Source of the DNA: Bacillota bacterium | GTDB lineage: Bacteria; Bacillota; UBA4882; UBA8346 | Length of the DNA stretch: 64,000 nt | Direction: 5' to 3' | NCBI GenBank assembly: GCA_023429995.1 | Contig: JAEZCE010000021.1 | Span: 23,906 to 87,905, forward strand | Shown: in pieces, positions 8,540 to 16,641 of the stretch | How positions within the stretch are numbered: the first letter of the stretch is position 1 | Layout of the letters: each line of letters opens with the position of its first letter | The notes under the pieces: model-generated | The model's database searches: none | What the model was told of the DNA's origin: nothing | What the model saw: only the letters and a program-made list of their open reading frames with translations | Made by a program: the position numbers and the translations under genes

Positions 8540-9343
8540 ATGATTCGCTGTATTGCCATGGATTTGGACGATACTTTGTTGGGAACGGATTTGACGATCT
8601 CGGAGAGGAATCAGGCGGCCATCCGCAAGGCGGTGGCTATGGGGGTCAAAGTGATGCTGGCTTCGGGGCGGATGGTCCAGTCGATGAAACCCTATGCGAC
8701 GGCTTTAGAGCTCGATGTACCCCTGATCGCCTATAACGGCGCGATCATCCAGGAATCCGTTTCCGGGGAAACGATTTATCACAATCCCGTTCCAAGTCCG
8801 TTGGCGGCGAAGCTGGTGCCGCTGTTCCGGTCCAGAAAGATTCATCTCAATGCCTATCTGGATGACCGCCTTTACATGGAACAGTTAACCCAGTGGGGCC
8901 GGAAATACGCGGCCAATGCCGGGGTAACCCCCTATCCGGTTGATGATATGATTCCATTGTTGCAGAAGTCCGCTCCCCATAAGATGCTGGGCCTGGCCGA
9001 GGCCGATGAGATCGCGGAGATCCAGCGATTTTTGCAGCAGCAATTCGGCGGGCAATTGATCTTCGTCTGCTCGAAACCCTCGTATCTTGAAATTTTAGCG
9101 CCCGGTGTTTCCAAGGGCAATGCCCTCCAAGAAGTAACCAAAATCTGGGGCCTGAAGCCCGAGGAAGTGATGGCCATCGGCGATGCGCCCAACGATATTT
9201 CGATGGTGGAATGGGCCGGCGCCGGAGTGGCTATCGGGAACGCCGTCCCGGAGCTGAAAAAAGTGGCCAAGCTGGTGGTGGCGGACCATGATCATGACGG
9301 GGTCGCCGAAGCCATCGAGCAGATGGTGCTTGACCCAGGGTGA
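8540..9343 (+). CDS. Cof-type HAD-IIB phosphatase
   Basis: 267 residues. Motif I is MDLDDTLLGTD at residues 7-17. Motif II is LASGR near 40, a C2-type alpha/beta cap lies in residues 85-190, and the C-terminal motifs are SKGNALQE with its Lys near 195 and AIGDAPNDISM near 213. This is the Cof/YwpJ/YidA pattern: cytoplasmic phosphatases of sugar phosphates, pyridoxal phosphate or flavin precursors. GGGAGG precedes the ATG. It is separated from uvrC by 370 bp and from the minus-strand genes by 62 bp, so it is probably monocistronic. Substrate unknown. Confidence 0.92.
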   Translation: MIRCIAMDLDDTLLGTDLTISERNQAAIRKAVAMGVKVMLASGRMVQSMKPYATALELDVPLIAYNGAIIQESVSGETIYHNPVPSPLAAKLVPLFRSRKIHLNAYLDDRLYMEQLTQWGRKYAANAGVTPYPVDDMIPLLQKSAPHKMLGLAEADEIAEIQRFLQQQFGGQLIFVCSKPSYLEILAPGVSKGNALQEVTKIWGLKPEEVMAIGDAPNDISMVEWAGAGVAIGNAVPELKKVAKLVVADHDHDGVAEAIEQMVLDPG

Positions 9344-9405
9344 GGCTAAAGAACGGGCCGGATCATTGTTTTTTTATATCAAAGAAATGATTTGTTTCCC
9401 GGTGA

Positions 9406-10071
9406 TTAGAATTTTTTTAGCCGGAATTCGCTGAAACCGCATTGAACATTCCCATCAGAACAAACGCCGATGGAACAGCCATCGATCAGTGATTTATCTT
9501 TCGTTTCAAACATTTTTGCTTCATTGACAAAGCATTGAACCAAAGGGCCCCGGCAGATAACCTTGAGGTTATCATAGGTTCCGCCGGTGGTATTGTTTTT
9601 GGCGGTCTTTATCGTTTTCCACCGATCGTTGACACTTTTTAATAACAGTATCCGGTTATTCAGCGTGATCAAAAATGCATAAAAATTACCGGTACGCTCC
9701 CCAAAAAACAATCCATATGGGGAGTAACACGAGCCATTGATCCAGCGAACATTGACTGATATTTGATAATCGGTTACGTAATGCCGGGGAAATAAATTCC
9801 AACAAAAACGGGATGAGGTCGTTTCATTGGGGACCAATTGAAGCTCATTGTCTTGGATTTTCCAAATATTATTGACTTGAAACCCTGCAGTTCCCTTCGA
9901 AAAATCCACCACAATATCGTTTGAATCCGCTTCGGCTGAACCCGTGGAACCGTTGGATATCTGGCCGCCTGAAAGTTCTTCCGCAAAACAAAGTGGAGGT
10001 CCGGAAATCAGTGACATCGTGAAAATCAGGCAAAATAAAACGGAAATGATAGAAGTATAGATCTTAGGCAT
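9406..10071 (-). CDS. Exported protein with concanavalin A-like (DUF1080/LamG-type) fold
   Basis: 221 residues beginning with a signal peptide (hydrophobic segment about 8-28, cleavage probably after CFA). After a Ser/Gly/Asp-rich linker the domain starts at DIVVDFSKGTAGFQVNNIW and runs through strands such as YQISVNVRWINGSCYSPYGLFF and NLKVICRGPLVQCFVNE, the order seen in jelly-roll domains that measure how close two surfaces are, for example DUF1080 or LamG. Such domains bind glycans or cap glycosidases. No catalytic residues are recognised. It is 38 bp downstream of another exported gene and is likely its operon partner. Function unknown. Confidence 0.6.
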   Translation of the reverse strand: MPKIYTSIISVLFCLIFTMSLISGPPLCFAEELSGGQISNGSTGSAEADSNDIVVDFSKGTAGFQVNNIWKIQDNELQLVPNETTSSRFCWNLFPRHYVTDYQISVNVRWINGSCYSPYGLFFGERTGNFYAFLITLNNRILLLKSVNDRWKTIKTAKNNTTGGTYDNLKVICRGPLVQCFVNEAKMFETKDKSLIDGCSIGVCSDGNVQCGFSEFRLKKF

Positions 10072-10109
10072 GATGGGTTCCTTTTCTTTCCTTACTAAGA
10101 ATTTATCGA

Positions 10110-10853
10110 TCAGGGCTGCATCTCAATTAAAGCTGAAATCAATTGATAATCATTCAGCTTTTCTTTTAGCGTATCGTTGGCGCCATTGATAAAGGTAGAC
10201 TTGAAGGATTCAAAGTTATCGATCAGGTCGATTTTTAAGTCCGGAAATGTATAGACTGTTTCACCGGCTAAACAAATATGGGTTTTAAATGTTGTATCAT
10301 AATCACCGATATAAATGAGTTGTTTTGGCTGTGCGGTAAAATGAACGGATTTTTTGGCCACCTTGGCAACGGGGACTTCAAGGACTGCCGCCCTAAAATC
10401 ATGATATCCCGACATTCTTAAGATAAGACTGCATATGAAGTTCCTTATTTGATAAGTTCCGGAGGGGACTTTTAAAATCCAATAAGGATCGTTGCTGTTC
10501 TCGGTTAGTTTTTTTTTGCTTCGGTAATATATTGAGGCTGAGCCGGTCACGGGCTTCAAAAGAATCGGATAGGTTTTGTTTGTATCGGTATTGACCAGTT
10601 CAATTCTGATTGCAAAAGAAGACTCGCCATTGATGTCTCTCGCCTTCGCTGCAGTATCGGTCAGGGCGGCATCCGGATTGAGTTGGTGGGTCATGGCGAA
10701 CTTGCCGATAATATAGCAATCTTTTCCTTTATCTTTATTCAAATCATGATATGCCTTGTTTAAAGACATTGGGGAACCCATTCCAAAGCCTATTGCGGAA
10801 AAAAGAATAACGCCAATTGAAATTGAACATAAGAATTTTATTAATTTTTTCAT
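10110..10853 (-). CDS. Exported protein of unknown function
   Basis: 247 residues with an N-terminal signal (residues 1-26, hydrophobic FLCSISIGVILFSAIGFGMG). The mature part is beta-rich: FAIRIELVNTDTNKTYPILLK, ASIYYRSKKKL, YWILKVPSGTYQIRNFIC and PKQLIYIGDYDTTF look like an immunoglobulin or DUF2846-type carboxypeptidase-regulatory fold (a GTYQIRNF-like strand is common in those). The C-terminal 50 residues are helical. GGAGGA precedes the ATG. It is the first gene of a two-gene exported unit with 9406-10071. I do not recognise the family; envelope location is inferred. Confidence 0.5.
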   Translation of the reverse strand: MKKLIKFLCSISIGVILFSAIGFGMGSPMSLNKAYHDLNKDKGKDCYIIGKFAMTHQLNPDAALTDTAAKARDINGESSFAIRIELVNTDTNKTYPILLKPVTGSASIYYRSKKKLTENSNDPYWILKVPSGTYQIRNFICSLILRMSGYHDFRAAVLEVPVAKVAKKSVHFTAQPKQLIYIGDYDTTFKTHICLAGETVYTFPDLKIDLIDNFESFKSTFINGANDTLKEKLNDYQLISALIEMQP

Positions 10854-10940
10854 TGGTTGTCCTCCTGATTTTAAGAAATGGCAATTTATTATGTTTTAAT
10901 GGTAATTCTTTATTTTTGGTTGGCTTCCTTCTTTTGGAAG

Positions 10941-11066
10941 AAAAACTGAGGATAATTTTTAAATTTTATCTATTTGGAAAATAATTTTATTGCTAATCTT
11001 CAAACTTTTCTTTTTCGCGGAAACGGAGAGAGGCTTAAAAAGGAAAACTGAGGTTTATTTTTAAAT
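10941..11066. repeat. Two direct repeats of a 24-bp AT-rich word
   Basis: AAAAACTGAGGATAATTTTT (10941 on, 24 bp in all) recurs with three to four changes at 11043-11066. The 102-bp spacing is close to ten helical turns. The repeats lie upstream of the attenuator and broken gene at 11147 and could be protein-binding sites. The interval 10854-11085 holds nothing else recognisable. Confidence 0.4.
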
Positions 11067-11085
11067 CGATAACTTCCCTTATAAA

Positions 11086-11117
11086 AGAGTGCCTGAGAAA
11101 CAGTCGCTCTTTTTTTA
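11086..11117 (+). terminator. Terminator-like hairpin in the leader of the 11147 gene
   Basis: AGAGTG (11086-11091) pairs with CGCTCT (11105-11110), an inner CTG/CAG extends the stem, and seven T follow. It lies only about 30 nt before the ATG and just upstream of the AAAGGAGGTG box. A hairpin of the same design, followed by the same ATTGCC word, precedes the paralogue at 63967. This placement suggests an attenuator rather than the end of an upstream gene. Confidence 0.7.
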
Positions 11118-11146
11118 TTGCCTTTTTTGAAAGGAGGTGAAATAAG

Positions 11147-11486
11147 ATGGCCTCATTTGCCGACCGGCTGATTGTTGTCAAAAATATGGTGGCGGGATTG
11201 ACCGCCCACGCCTCCAAACTTAATCACCCAGGCGGTTCTCGATCAAATGGACCAGTTCTATGACCGGGCAATCAGACTGGATGATAAAAGCAACGCCTTC
11301 AAGGCCCGTAGCTAGGAAGCTACCGCCCAAGTCGAACAAACCATGAGTGAATTGGAGAGCCTGTGCAGCGATGGCAAGAAAATCGTCCGCATGGAGCTTC
11401 CTGAGGAGACCTGGCCCGAGTTTGGGTTCAGGAAGGGCGAGTATGCTGCCAAAAAAGTTGTTGCCCAAAGTAACCAGAAAGCCTAA
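11147..11486 (+). pseudogene. Broken copy of a small gene family (about 112 residues), function unknown
   Basis: AAAGGAGGTGAAA and an ATG at 11147 open a frame MASFADRLIVVKNMVAGLTA followed by HASKL. One extra base near 11220 shifts the frame. It continues as ITQAVLDQMDQFYDRAIRLD, meets an in-frame TAG after FKARS, then runs as EATAQVEQTMSELESLCSDG to the stop at 11484. Repaired, the product would be a helical, mostly acidic protein of about 112 residues. A second copy starts at 63967 (MATFAKRLITA), leader included. I do not recognise the family. Two lesions make this copy inactive unless they are sequencing errors. Confidence 0.7.
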
Positions 11487-11583
11487 GAAGGTTCATGAGA
11501 AGGGGGGAAAGCGGAATGGGCCGTCTGCGGCGGAAAGGCGGGAGACGGCCGGGTTTTAAAATGTTTTTTATATCGTAAAAGTT

Positions 11584-11612
11584 TTTCAATGGATCTTTTA
11601 AACTGGTATAAT
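11584..11612 (+). promoter_or_regulatory. Candidate sigma-A promoter for the broken M15 gene
   Basis: TATAAT at 11607-11612 has an upstream TG (11604-11605), an extended -10. A weak TTTCAA lies 17 nt away. It is 72 bp before the original start of the M15 pseudogene. Confidence 0.5.
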
Positions 11613-11683
11613 AGAAATATATTCAATTATATACTCAATTCGGATGTGACTTTAAAGTTGAGGTTTGCTACGGGAGATAATGA

Positions 11684-12373
11684 ATGGAAAAACATAGTGA
11701 ATAAGTAAACATCGGAGATAGACGCATAAGAGATATAAAAGTAGCAGAAAACCATGAACCACTCATCGACTTAACACAAGACAATCGAATCATTGTCGAT
11801 ACATCAAAGAAACAGATTTACAATGAAAATCACTATTACTCGTATGTTCGAAAAGGTATTCATCGAAAACTCATTGAAGCAAAAAACTATTTACCTGAAC
11901 ATATTTCATTTATTATTAAAGAAGGCTACCGTTCACCAAAGCTTCAGAAAGTTTTTTTGAATATTACTATCCGGTTTTTCGAGACAAAATGAGGGACTTA
12001 CCGGAAGAGTTGCTCTATGAAGAGGTATGTAAATATGTCGCCCCTGTTGAATCGGCGCCGCATCCGACCGGCGGAGCGGTGGATCTGACATTGATCGATG
12101 ATGACGGTAATGAATTGGAGATGGGTACCGAATTTAACGCGGAACCTGCGGCAACCAACTATGCAACCTACTTTGATGCGGCAAATATCAGCGCGGAAGC
12201 TAAAAATAATAGAGCAGTTCTTCAAAACGCCTTGGCAAGGGTCGGTTTGGTTAACTATTTCACTTAAGTGGTGGCATTGGTCTTACGGGGATAAATATTG
12301 GGCATATTGTCTAAAGAACAATAGCGCAATCTATGGTCCAATCGACGAAATCGATGTTATTGCAGATTTTTAA
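11684..12373 (+). pseudogene. M15D D-Ala-D-Ala dipeptidase (VanX/DdpX-like) pseudogene
   Basis: From the ATG at 11684 the frame hits TAA at 11702, then reads IRDIKVAENHEPLIDLTQ through EGYRSPKLQK. One T appears to be missing from the run of seven at 11952-11958, after which frame 1 gives FFEYYYPVFRDKMRDLPEEL and the zinc motif HPTGGAVDLTL with an MGTEF block. A second frame change near 12264 leads to KWWHWSYGDKYWAY, equivalent to the ExWH zinc/catalytic motif, and the stop at 12371. VanX-like enzymes cleave D-Ala-D-Ala in wall recycling. Three lesions, two at short runs, point to decay, although assembly errors could mimic part of it. Confidence 0.85.
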
Positions 12374-12395
12374 AGTTTGGAGCGATGTTATTGTG

Positions 12396-13259
12396 ATGCC
12401 GAAAATTATCGGTGAAAAAAATAAAACAGCTTCGTTTTCTTTAGGGTTATACTTATTGATTGTATTTGCTCTTTCGTGGCCTTTTCAAATTATAAGCAAC
12501 ATCTGGGGTACTAATCTTTTATTACGATATGTTTTAAACAGCGCTTCGATGATTATGGTGACTATAGGTACATTTTTCGCAGGGAGGTACGTTTTTGAGG
12601 ATAAATTCATCCATGCGGGTTGGCGCTGGGGTAAAGCGAAGCATTATTTTACAGTCATCGGTTTTGCATCAATGCTCTGGGTTGCCCCAACACTGGTTGG
12701 GTACGCGCTAAAAATACAAAATCTACCTACCGGCTTGACCAGCCGGACTATTATTTGGGTATTTATACTTTTATTTGTTACTCTTATTCCCGGTTTTGGA
12801 GAGGAATTCGGTTGGCGCGGCTATTTATTGCCGCATCTGGCGAGTCGTTTAAGCGCTCGGAAATCTGTAATACTACATGCCGTTATTTGGTGGATTTGGC
12901 ATCTACCGATTTTGGCGGGGACAATTTTAAAAACGAATATCGCAGGGGCAGAAAAGACATATATGATTGTTATATCCGTACTTTCGCTCATCATCTTGGG
13001 AGCGGTTCCTATTATAATGCATGGTGTTATTTTTGCGTATTTTTGGTCGAAAAGTCGTAGTCTGGCGGTGGCAACGGTATATCATGCGGTTTATGACGGT
13101 ATGCGCGATTCGCTGGGGATAACTGTGGGTATTAGTTCTGTGGGTGGATTATGGGCTAATTTGGTGATAACCGTATGGGGCGCTTTCTTGCTTTGGAAGG
13201 GAGACTGGAGTAATCTTAAAGAGATGATTACAAGCAGAGGTTCCGTTGTTGATGGATGA
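12396..13259 (+). CDS. CPBP-family intramembrane glutamic endopeptidase
   Basis: About 287 residues and roughly eight membrane segments. The three CPBP (Abi/Rce1-like) motifs are present: EEFGWRGYLLP (EExxxR, motif 1), HAVIWWIWHLP (motif 2) and HAVYD near the C-terminus (motif 3, with Asp where Asn is usual). Members process prenylated or small peptides, or act in bacteriocin self-immunity. GGAG upstream fits an ATG at 12396 or the GTG just before it; the longer frame from 12333 overlaps the M15 remnant and is unlikely. It lies in the accessory block of methyltransferases and acetyltransferases. The substrate is unknown. Confidence 0.88.
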   Translation: MPKIIGEKNKTASFSLGLYLLIVFALSWPFQIISNIWGTNLLLRYVLNSASMIMVTIGTFFAGRYVFEDKFIHAGWRWGKAKHYFTVIGFASMLWVAPTLVGYALKIQNLPTGLTSRTIIWVFILLFVTLIPGFGEEFGWRGYLLPHLASRLSARKSVILHAVIWWIWHLPILAGTILKTNIAGAEKTYMIVISVLSLIILGAVPIIMHGVIFAYFWSKSRSLAVATVYHAVYDGMRDSLGITVGISSVGGLWANLVITVWGAFLLWKGDWSNLKEMITSRGSVVDG

Positions 13260-13335
13260 TAAAGCAAGGCGGGGCGCGGTAGATTCCGCATAAGAGATGT
13301 TTTAGTGAAAGATATGTTTTGTGAAGGGGTGTCGT

Positions 13336-14046
13336 GTGAATTCGGATTTATATATTCGGAGCCTATCCATAAAAAAGCCAAAGTCCAATGAATATCCTTT
13401 TAACCTGCCCCTTTTTCAACAGCTGGAAAGTTTGGAATTCCGAAGCAAGGTTGCCTTTTTGGTTGGTGAAAACGGAACCGGTAAATCGACCTTACTGGAG
13501 GCGATCGCTGTAAATTACGGTTTTAACGCCGAAGGAGGTTCCAAAAATTTCCGGTTTTCAACCTATGATTCCCATTCCGATTTATACCAATACTTGACTT
13601 TGGTCAAAGGAAGCAAGCGTCCTAGAGACGGGTATTTTCTAAGAGCGGAAAGCTTCTATAATTTAGCGACCGAAGTCGAAAAGCTGGATGTTCCCGGATA
13701 CGGAGCCGGCTCCTTACACGCGCAGTCTCATGGGGAGAGTTTTTTAGCGCTGATATGCAACCGCTTTTTTGGTAACGGTTTATACATCCTCGATGAACCG
13801 GAAGCGGCCTTATCGCCATCACGGCAGCTGTCCCTACTGGCAAGAATGAATGACTTGGTTTGTGAAAATTCGCAGTTTATTATTGCAACCCATTCGCCGA
13901 TCTTGCTGGCCTTTCCGGGCGCAAGCATTTTTGTGCTCGGTGAAAATGCGATTACCTTAACACCCTACGAGCAGACGGAACATTATATCTTAACGAAACA
14001 ATTCTTGAATAATACCGGGAAGTTTTTGAAGGAACTATTAGATTGA
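13336..14046 (+). CDS. Small AAA/ABC-type ATPase (COG3910-like, RecF-like fold)
   Basis: About 236 residues. Walker A is VGENGTGKSTLLEAIA near residue 45, an ABC-like signature region SHGESFLALICN lies near 138, Walker B is LYILDEPEAALSP near 152, and an H-loop ATHSPIL follows near 187. This is the layout of short predicted ATPases related to RecF/SMC heads, without a coiled coil. AAGGGG 7 nt before a GTG at 13336 favours that start over the GTG at 13321. Stand-alone proteins of this kind are annotated only as AAA ATPases; a link to anti-phage or repair functions is possible but not shown here. Confidence 0.85.
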   Translation: MNSDLYIRSLSIKKPKSNEYPFNLPLFQQLESLEFRSKVAFLVGENGTGKSTLLEAIAVNYGFNAEGGSKNFRFSTYDSHSDLYQYLTLVKGSKRPRDGYFLRAESFYNLATEVEKLDVPGYGAGSLHAQSHGESFLALICNRFFGNGLYILDEPEAALSPSRQLSLLARMNDLVCENSQFIIATHSPILLAFPGASIFVLGENAITLTPYEQTEHYILTKQFLNNTGKFLKELLD

Positions 14047-14112
14047 TAAAAAATCATGATAAAATCACACCAGTGCAAAGGATTAGCGGCAATAGCATAG
14101 GGGGAATTATAA

Positions 14113-14520
14113 ATGAATTGGACCGATGGGGAATATCGGGTAAGCGATGACAAAACTTTGTTATCGATCGAACGGATCCAGGAATTTCTGGCCAAAAGTT
14201 ATTGGGCTAATGAGCGCAGGAAGGATACGATTGAATTGACCATCCAAAACTCACTTTGTTTTGGAATGTATCACCAGGGATTGCAAATCGGCTTTGCCCG
14301 GGCAGTGACCGACATGGCCACCATGTATTATCTGGCCGATGTTTATATCGATGAAGCCTACCGGGGCCGGGGACTGGGGAAAAGGCTGGTCCAATGCATT
14401 GTGGAATCGGAACCTTTACGGAATTTGGCCGGGATCTTGGGGACCCGGGATGCCCATGGATTATACGAAAAATTTGGTTTTACCAGAGAACCGGAAAAAT
14501 TAATGAGAAGAAGGCCGTAG
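14113..14520 (+). CDS. GNAT-family N-acetyltransferase
   Basis: A 135-residue single-domain acetyltransferase using acetyl-CoA. Motif A is clear (LADVYIDEAYRGRGLGKRLV, residues 78-97, with the R-G-R-G-L-G pyrophosphate loop), and GILGTRDAHGLYEKFGF forms the motif B region. The family contains many small Bacillota proteins of unknown amine substrate. GGGGGAA precedes the ATG. A terminator-like hairpin follows at 14565. The truncated protein at 17465-17737 looks like a relative lacking its N-terminus. Confidence 0.9.
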   Translation: MNWTDGEYRVSDDKTLLSIERIQEFLAKSYWANERRKDTIELTIQNSLCFGMYHQGLQIGFARAVTDMATMYYLADVYIDEAYRGRGLGKRLVQCIVESEPLRNLAGILGTRDAHGLYEKFGFTREPEKLMRRRP

Positions 14521-14564
14521 AGTCCGTCCGTCATGATCAGGAATATCACATTATCGTCGTTAAA

Positions 14565-14597
14565 AGAGCGCCCTTTCTCTCGGACGTTCTTTTTTTA
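14565..14597 (+). terminator. Terminator related to the 11086 and 63910 hairpins
   Basis: AGAGCG (14565-14570) pairs with CGTTCT (14585-14590) and is followed by seven T, then ATTGGCTTTTGAAAG. The last word matches the leader block seen before the small gene at 11147 and 63967, but no such gene follows here. It may serve as terminator of the GNAT gene or be a leader whose gene was lost. Confidence 0.65.
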
Positions 14598-14611
14598 TTG
14601 GCTTTTGAAAG

Positions 14612-15111
14612 TAGCAGAAACCAGGGTAGCCACATCGAGCAACAAAGCTCTGATTTATATTTATATGTTTTTCGACAACTAAAGAATGAAGGTTATTTTA
14701 AATAATATAGAGAATATTATTGCAATAATTGATGGTTGGCTATGGAGAAGATTATCGGCGAAAAAAACCGCCGGTAAATAAATATTGATTGGTTTTGCTC
14801 TGCTCCGGAACGGCTTGAAAGGGTTAAAAAAAATCAATGGCAGAAGCCGGCATCCGGAGAAAAAGACTTGTAAATAAGCAGGATATCGGTTTGAAACAGA
14901 GCCTCTTGGATCCTTGGTTGGATAAAAGATGAGTCACAGCTGCACTTTGAAAGTATTCTGTCAAGTCATGATGCATTTTCAATGAAATTTATTTCACGAA
15001 GCAGTCACACTCACAGTTTCAAAATCAAGTCGGCTTCGCCGCGCGGTTTTGAAAACGTCAGGACCGGGTGGAGGTTATGTGAAATTGGATGGAAAGGAAC
15101 GATGATATCAA
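14612..15111. other. Gene-free stretch, probably decayed sequence
   Basis: No frame longer than a few tens of codons shows a recognisable family on either strand. Short coding-like pieces (for example around 14800-14870) are interrupted by stops. AAACAGAGCC near 14894 matches the inner-to-outer end of the MITE at 45664-45897, so one end of a similar element may survive here. Confidence 0.35.
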
Positions 15112-15312
15112 ATGTACCCATTGCAAGGGAAAAAGGTTGAGACTCGTCCTTTGACACTCGAGAATTGGGAGAATTTCGTGAGTTTGTTTGGAGAGCATGG
15201 CGCATACGAATGGTTTTGGTGCTGGCAACCTTGTGGGGAGTTGAAACGATGGTTCTCCTATCCAGAATATAAGGCATTATACGTATTTGCAGTGGGTATG
15301 GTGTCCGTATAA
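15112..15312 (+). pseudogene. Truncated GNAT acetyltransferase, N-terminal fragment
   Basis: The 66-residue frame begins MYPLQGKKVETRPLTLENWE and continues NFVSLFGEHGAYEWFWCWQP. The pattern RPLTxxNWxxFxxLFGxxGA and an aromatic Trp-Cys-Trp stretch is typical of the start of a GNAT subfamily about 170-190 residues long. The acetyl-CoA loop (R/Q-G-x-G-x-A) is absent and the frame ends at 15310. The sequence then passes into an unrelated gene. I read it as a deletion remnant. Confidence 0.6.
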
Positions 15313-15366
15313 AGCCGCTGGGTGAATCAAGTGTGCGTAGAGAAAATAATCACAGAGGTATTGAGG

Positions 15367-15660
15367 ATGAAAATATTAGCGATTGAAAAAGAAATGCCAA
15401 ATATATCCGATGATGATTTTAAACCCCATTTAAAAGCAGAGGCTTTATGTGTGTGGGAACTTTATCAATCCGAAATATTTCGTGAGATATATTTTGATAA
15501 AAACACTCATAACGCAATAATAATTCTTGAATGTAAGGATCTCAATGAAGCCGAACAGGTTTTGAATACATTACCTTTAGTAAAAGAAAGATTAATTGCT
15601 TTTGAAATGATTGCTTTAGAACCCTATTCCGGATTTGCAAGATTGTTTAGTAATGAGTGA
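15367..15660 (+). CDS. Muconolactone isomerase-like small protein
   Basis: About 97 residues. MKILAIEKEMP, HLKAEALCVWELYQSEIFREI and the later LECKDLNEAEQVLNTLPLVK match a family of ferredoxin-like dimeric alpha/beta-barrel proteins related to muconolactone delta-isomerase and YCII proteins, often just called hypothetical. The longer frame from 15322 has no ribosome binding site; AGAGGT 7 nt before the ATG at 15367 and the family start MKILAIEKE decide the start. The enzymatic role is unknown. It is followed by about 120 bp containing a coding-like fragment without a start. Confidence 0.65.
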   Translation: MKILAIEKEMPNISDDDFKPHLKAEALCVWELYQSEIFREIYFDKNTHNAIIILECKDLNEAEQVLNTLPLVKERLIAFEMIALEPYSGFARLFSNE

Positions 15661-15787
15661 AAAATGGACCTCCTGGATATGATGTCCTAGAAAATGTAAC
15701 GCAAGCAATTCGAGAAGGAAATTGTTTTAAGATAACCAATGTAAAGCGCGAACTATATAGATTATTTATATTGGAGGAGCAATTCTC

Positions 15788-16558
15788 ATGGATTTGAGGC
15801 TTACATTTAATGAAGTTGCAGCCGAGTATGATCGATGGCGGCCAACTTATGTTCCGCAGTTATTTACGGATCTTGTGGATTTTTCTAATTTGAATCAATC
15901 CAGTCGTGTGCTTGAGATAGGTATTGGAACAGGTCAAGCCACTTTACCGATACTTCAAACCAATTGTCATCTCACGGCTGTTGAATTGGGCGGGGAATTG
16001 GCAGAGTATTCGAGAAGAAAATTTGTGGACTATCGGAACCTTGAAATTAAAACCATGGCTTTTGAAGTTTATGAATGCCCCGATAATGAATTTGATATGA
16101 TCTATTCCGCGACGGCTTTTCATTGGATACCGGAAAATATAGGTTATCCGAAAGTTTTTAGGCTTTTAAAAAGAGGAGGCGTATTTGCGCGCTTCGCGAA
16201 CCACCCCTATAAAGACAAAGAAAACGAGCCGCTTGATGCTGCTATTCAGAAAGTATATGCTGAATACATGGCGTATAGTGTTGGGAAGACAGAATATAAT
16301 GAGGAAAAATGCATGGAAATTGTTGATACCATCAAGAAATACGGATTTATTGATGTAAGTCTCAAATTGTATTATCGGACAAGGACGTTTGATGCCGAAG
16401 GGTATGTTTCGCTTCTTAACACATACTCCGATCACAGAGCGCTGAGAGCGGATCAGCGGATATTGTTTTTTGAAGCGATAAAAGATGTGATCAACAGTTT
16501 TGGCGGTAAAATAAATGTTTATGACACAATAGATTTACAGCTGGCAAGGAAACCATAA
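15788..16558 (+). CDS. Class I SAM-dependent methyltransferase
   Basis: 256 residues. Motif I is VLEIGIGTGQATLPI near residue 40, the acidic motif II is LTAVELGGELAE, and FDMIYSATAFHWIP with LLKRGGVFARF forms motifs IV-V. FNEVAAEYDRWRPTYV at the start is common in UbiE/COQ5-like small-molecule methyltransferases. GGAGGAG precedes the ATG. It is one of three methyltransferase genes within 3 kb, each of a different subfamily, so they are not recent duplicates. The acceptor is unknown. Confidence 0.9.
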   Translation: MDLRLTFNEVAAEYDRWRPTYVPQLFTDLVDFSNLNQSSRVLEIGIGTGQATLPILQTNCHLTAVELGGELAEYSRRKFVDYRNLEIKTMAFEVYECPDNEFDMIYSATAFHWIPENIGYPKVFRLLKRGGVFARFANHPYKDKENEPLDAAIQKVYAEYMAYSVGKTEYNEEKCMEIVDTIKKYGFIDVSLKLYYRTRTFDAEGYVSLLNTYSDHRALRADQRILFFEAIKDVINSFGGKINVYDTIDLQLARKP

Positions 16559-16641
16559 TCTCATATAGCACAATACATCCAAATAACTGCTGAATTAACT
16601 TTATAATTAGATTATATTTTATCAGGGGGGATTAGGTTAAA

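Noticed and set aside
15661..15787. Coding-like fragment (GYDVLENVTQAIREGNCFKI)
   Set aside because: No start codon or recognised family; about 40 residues only, ending at the next gene.
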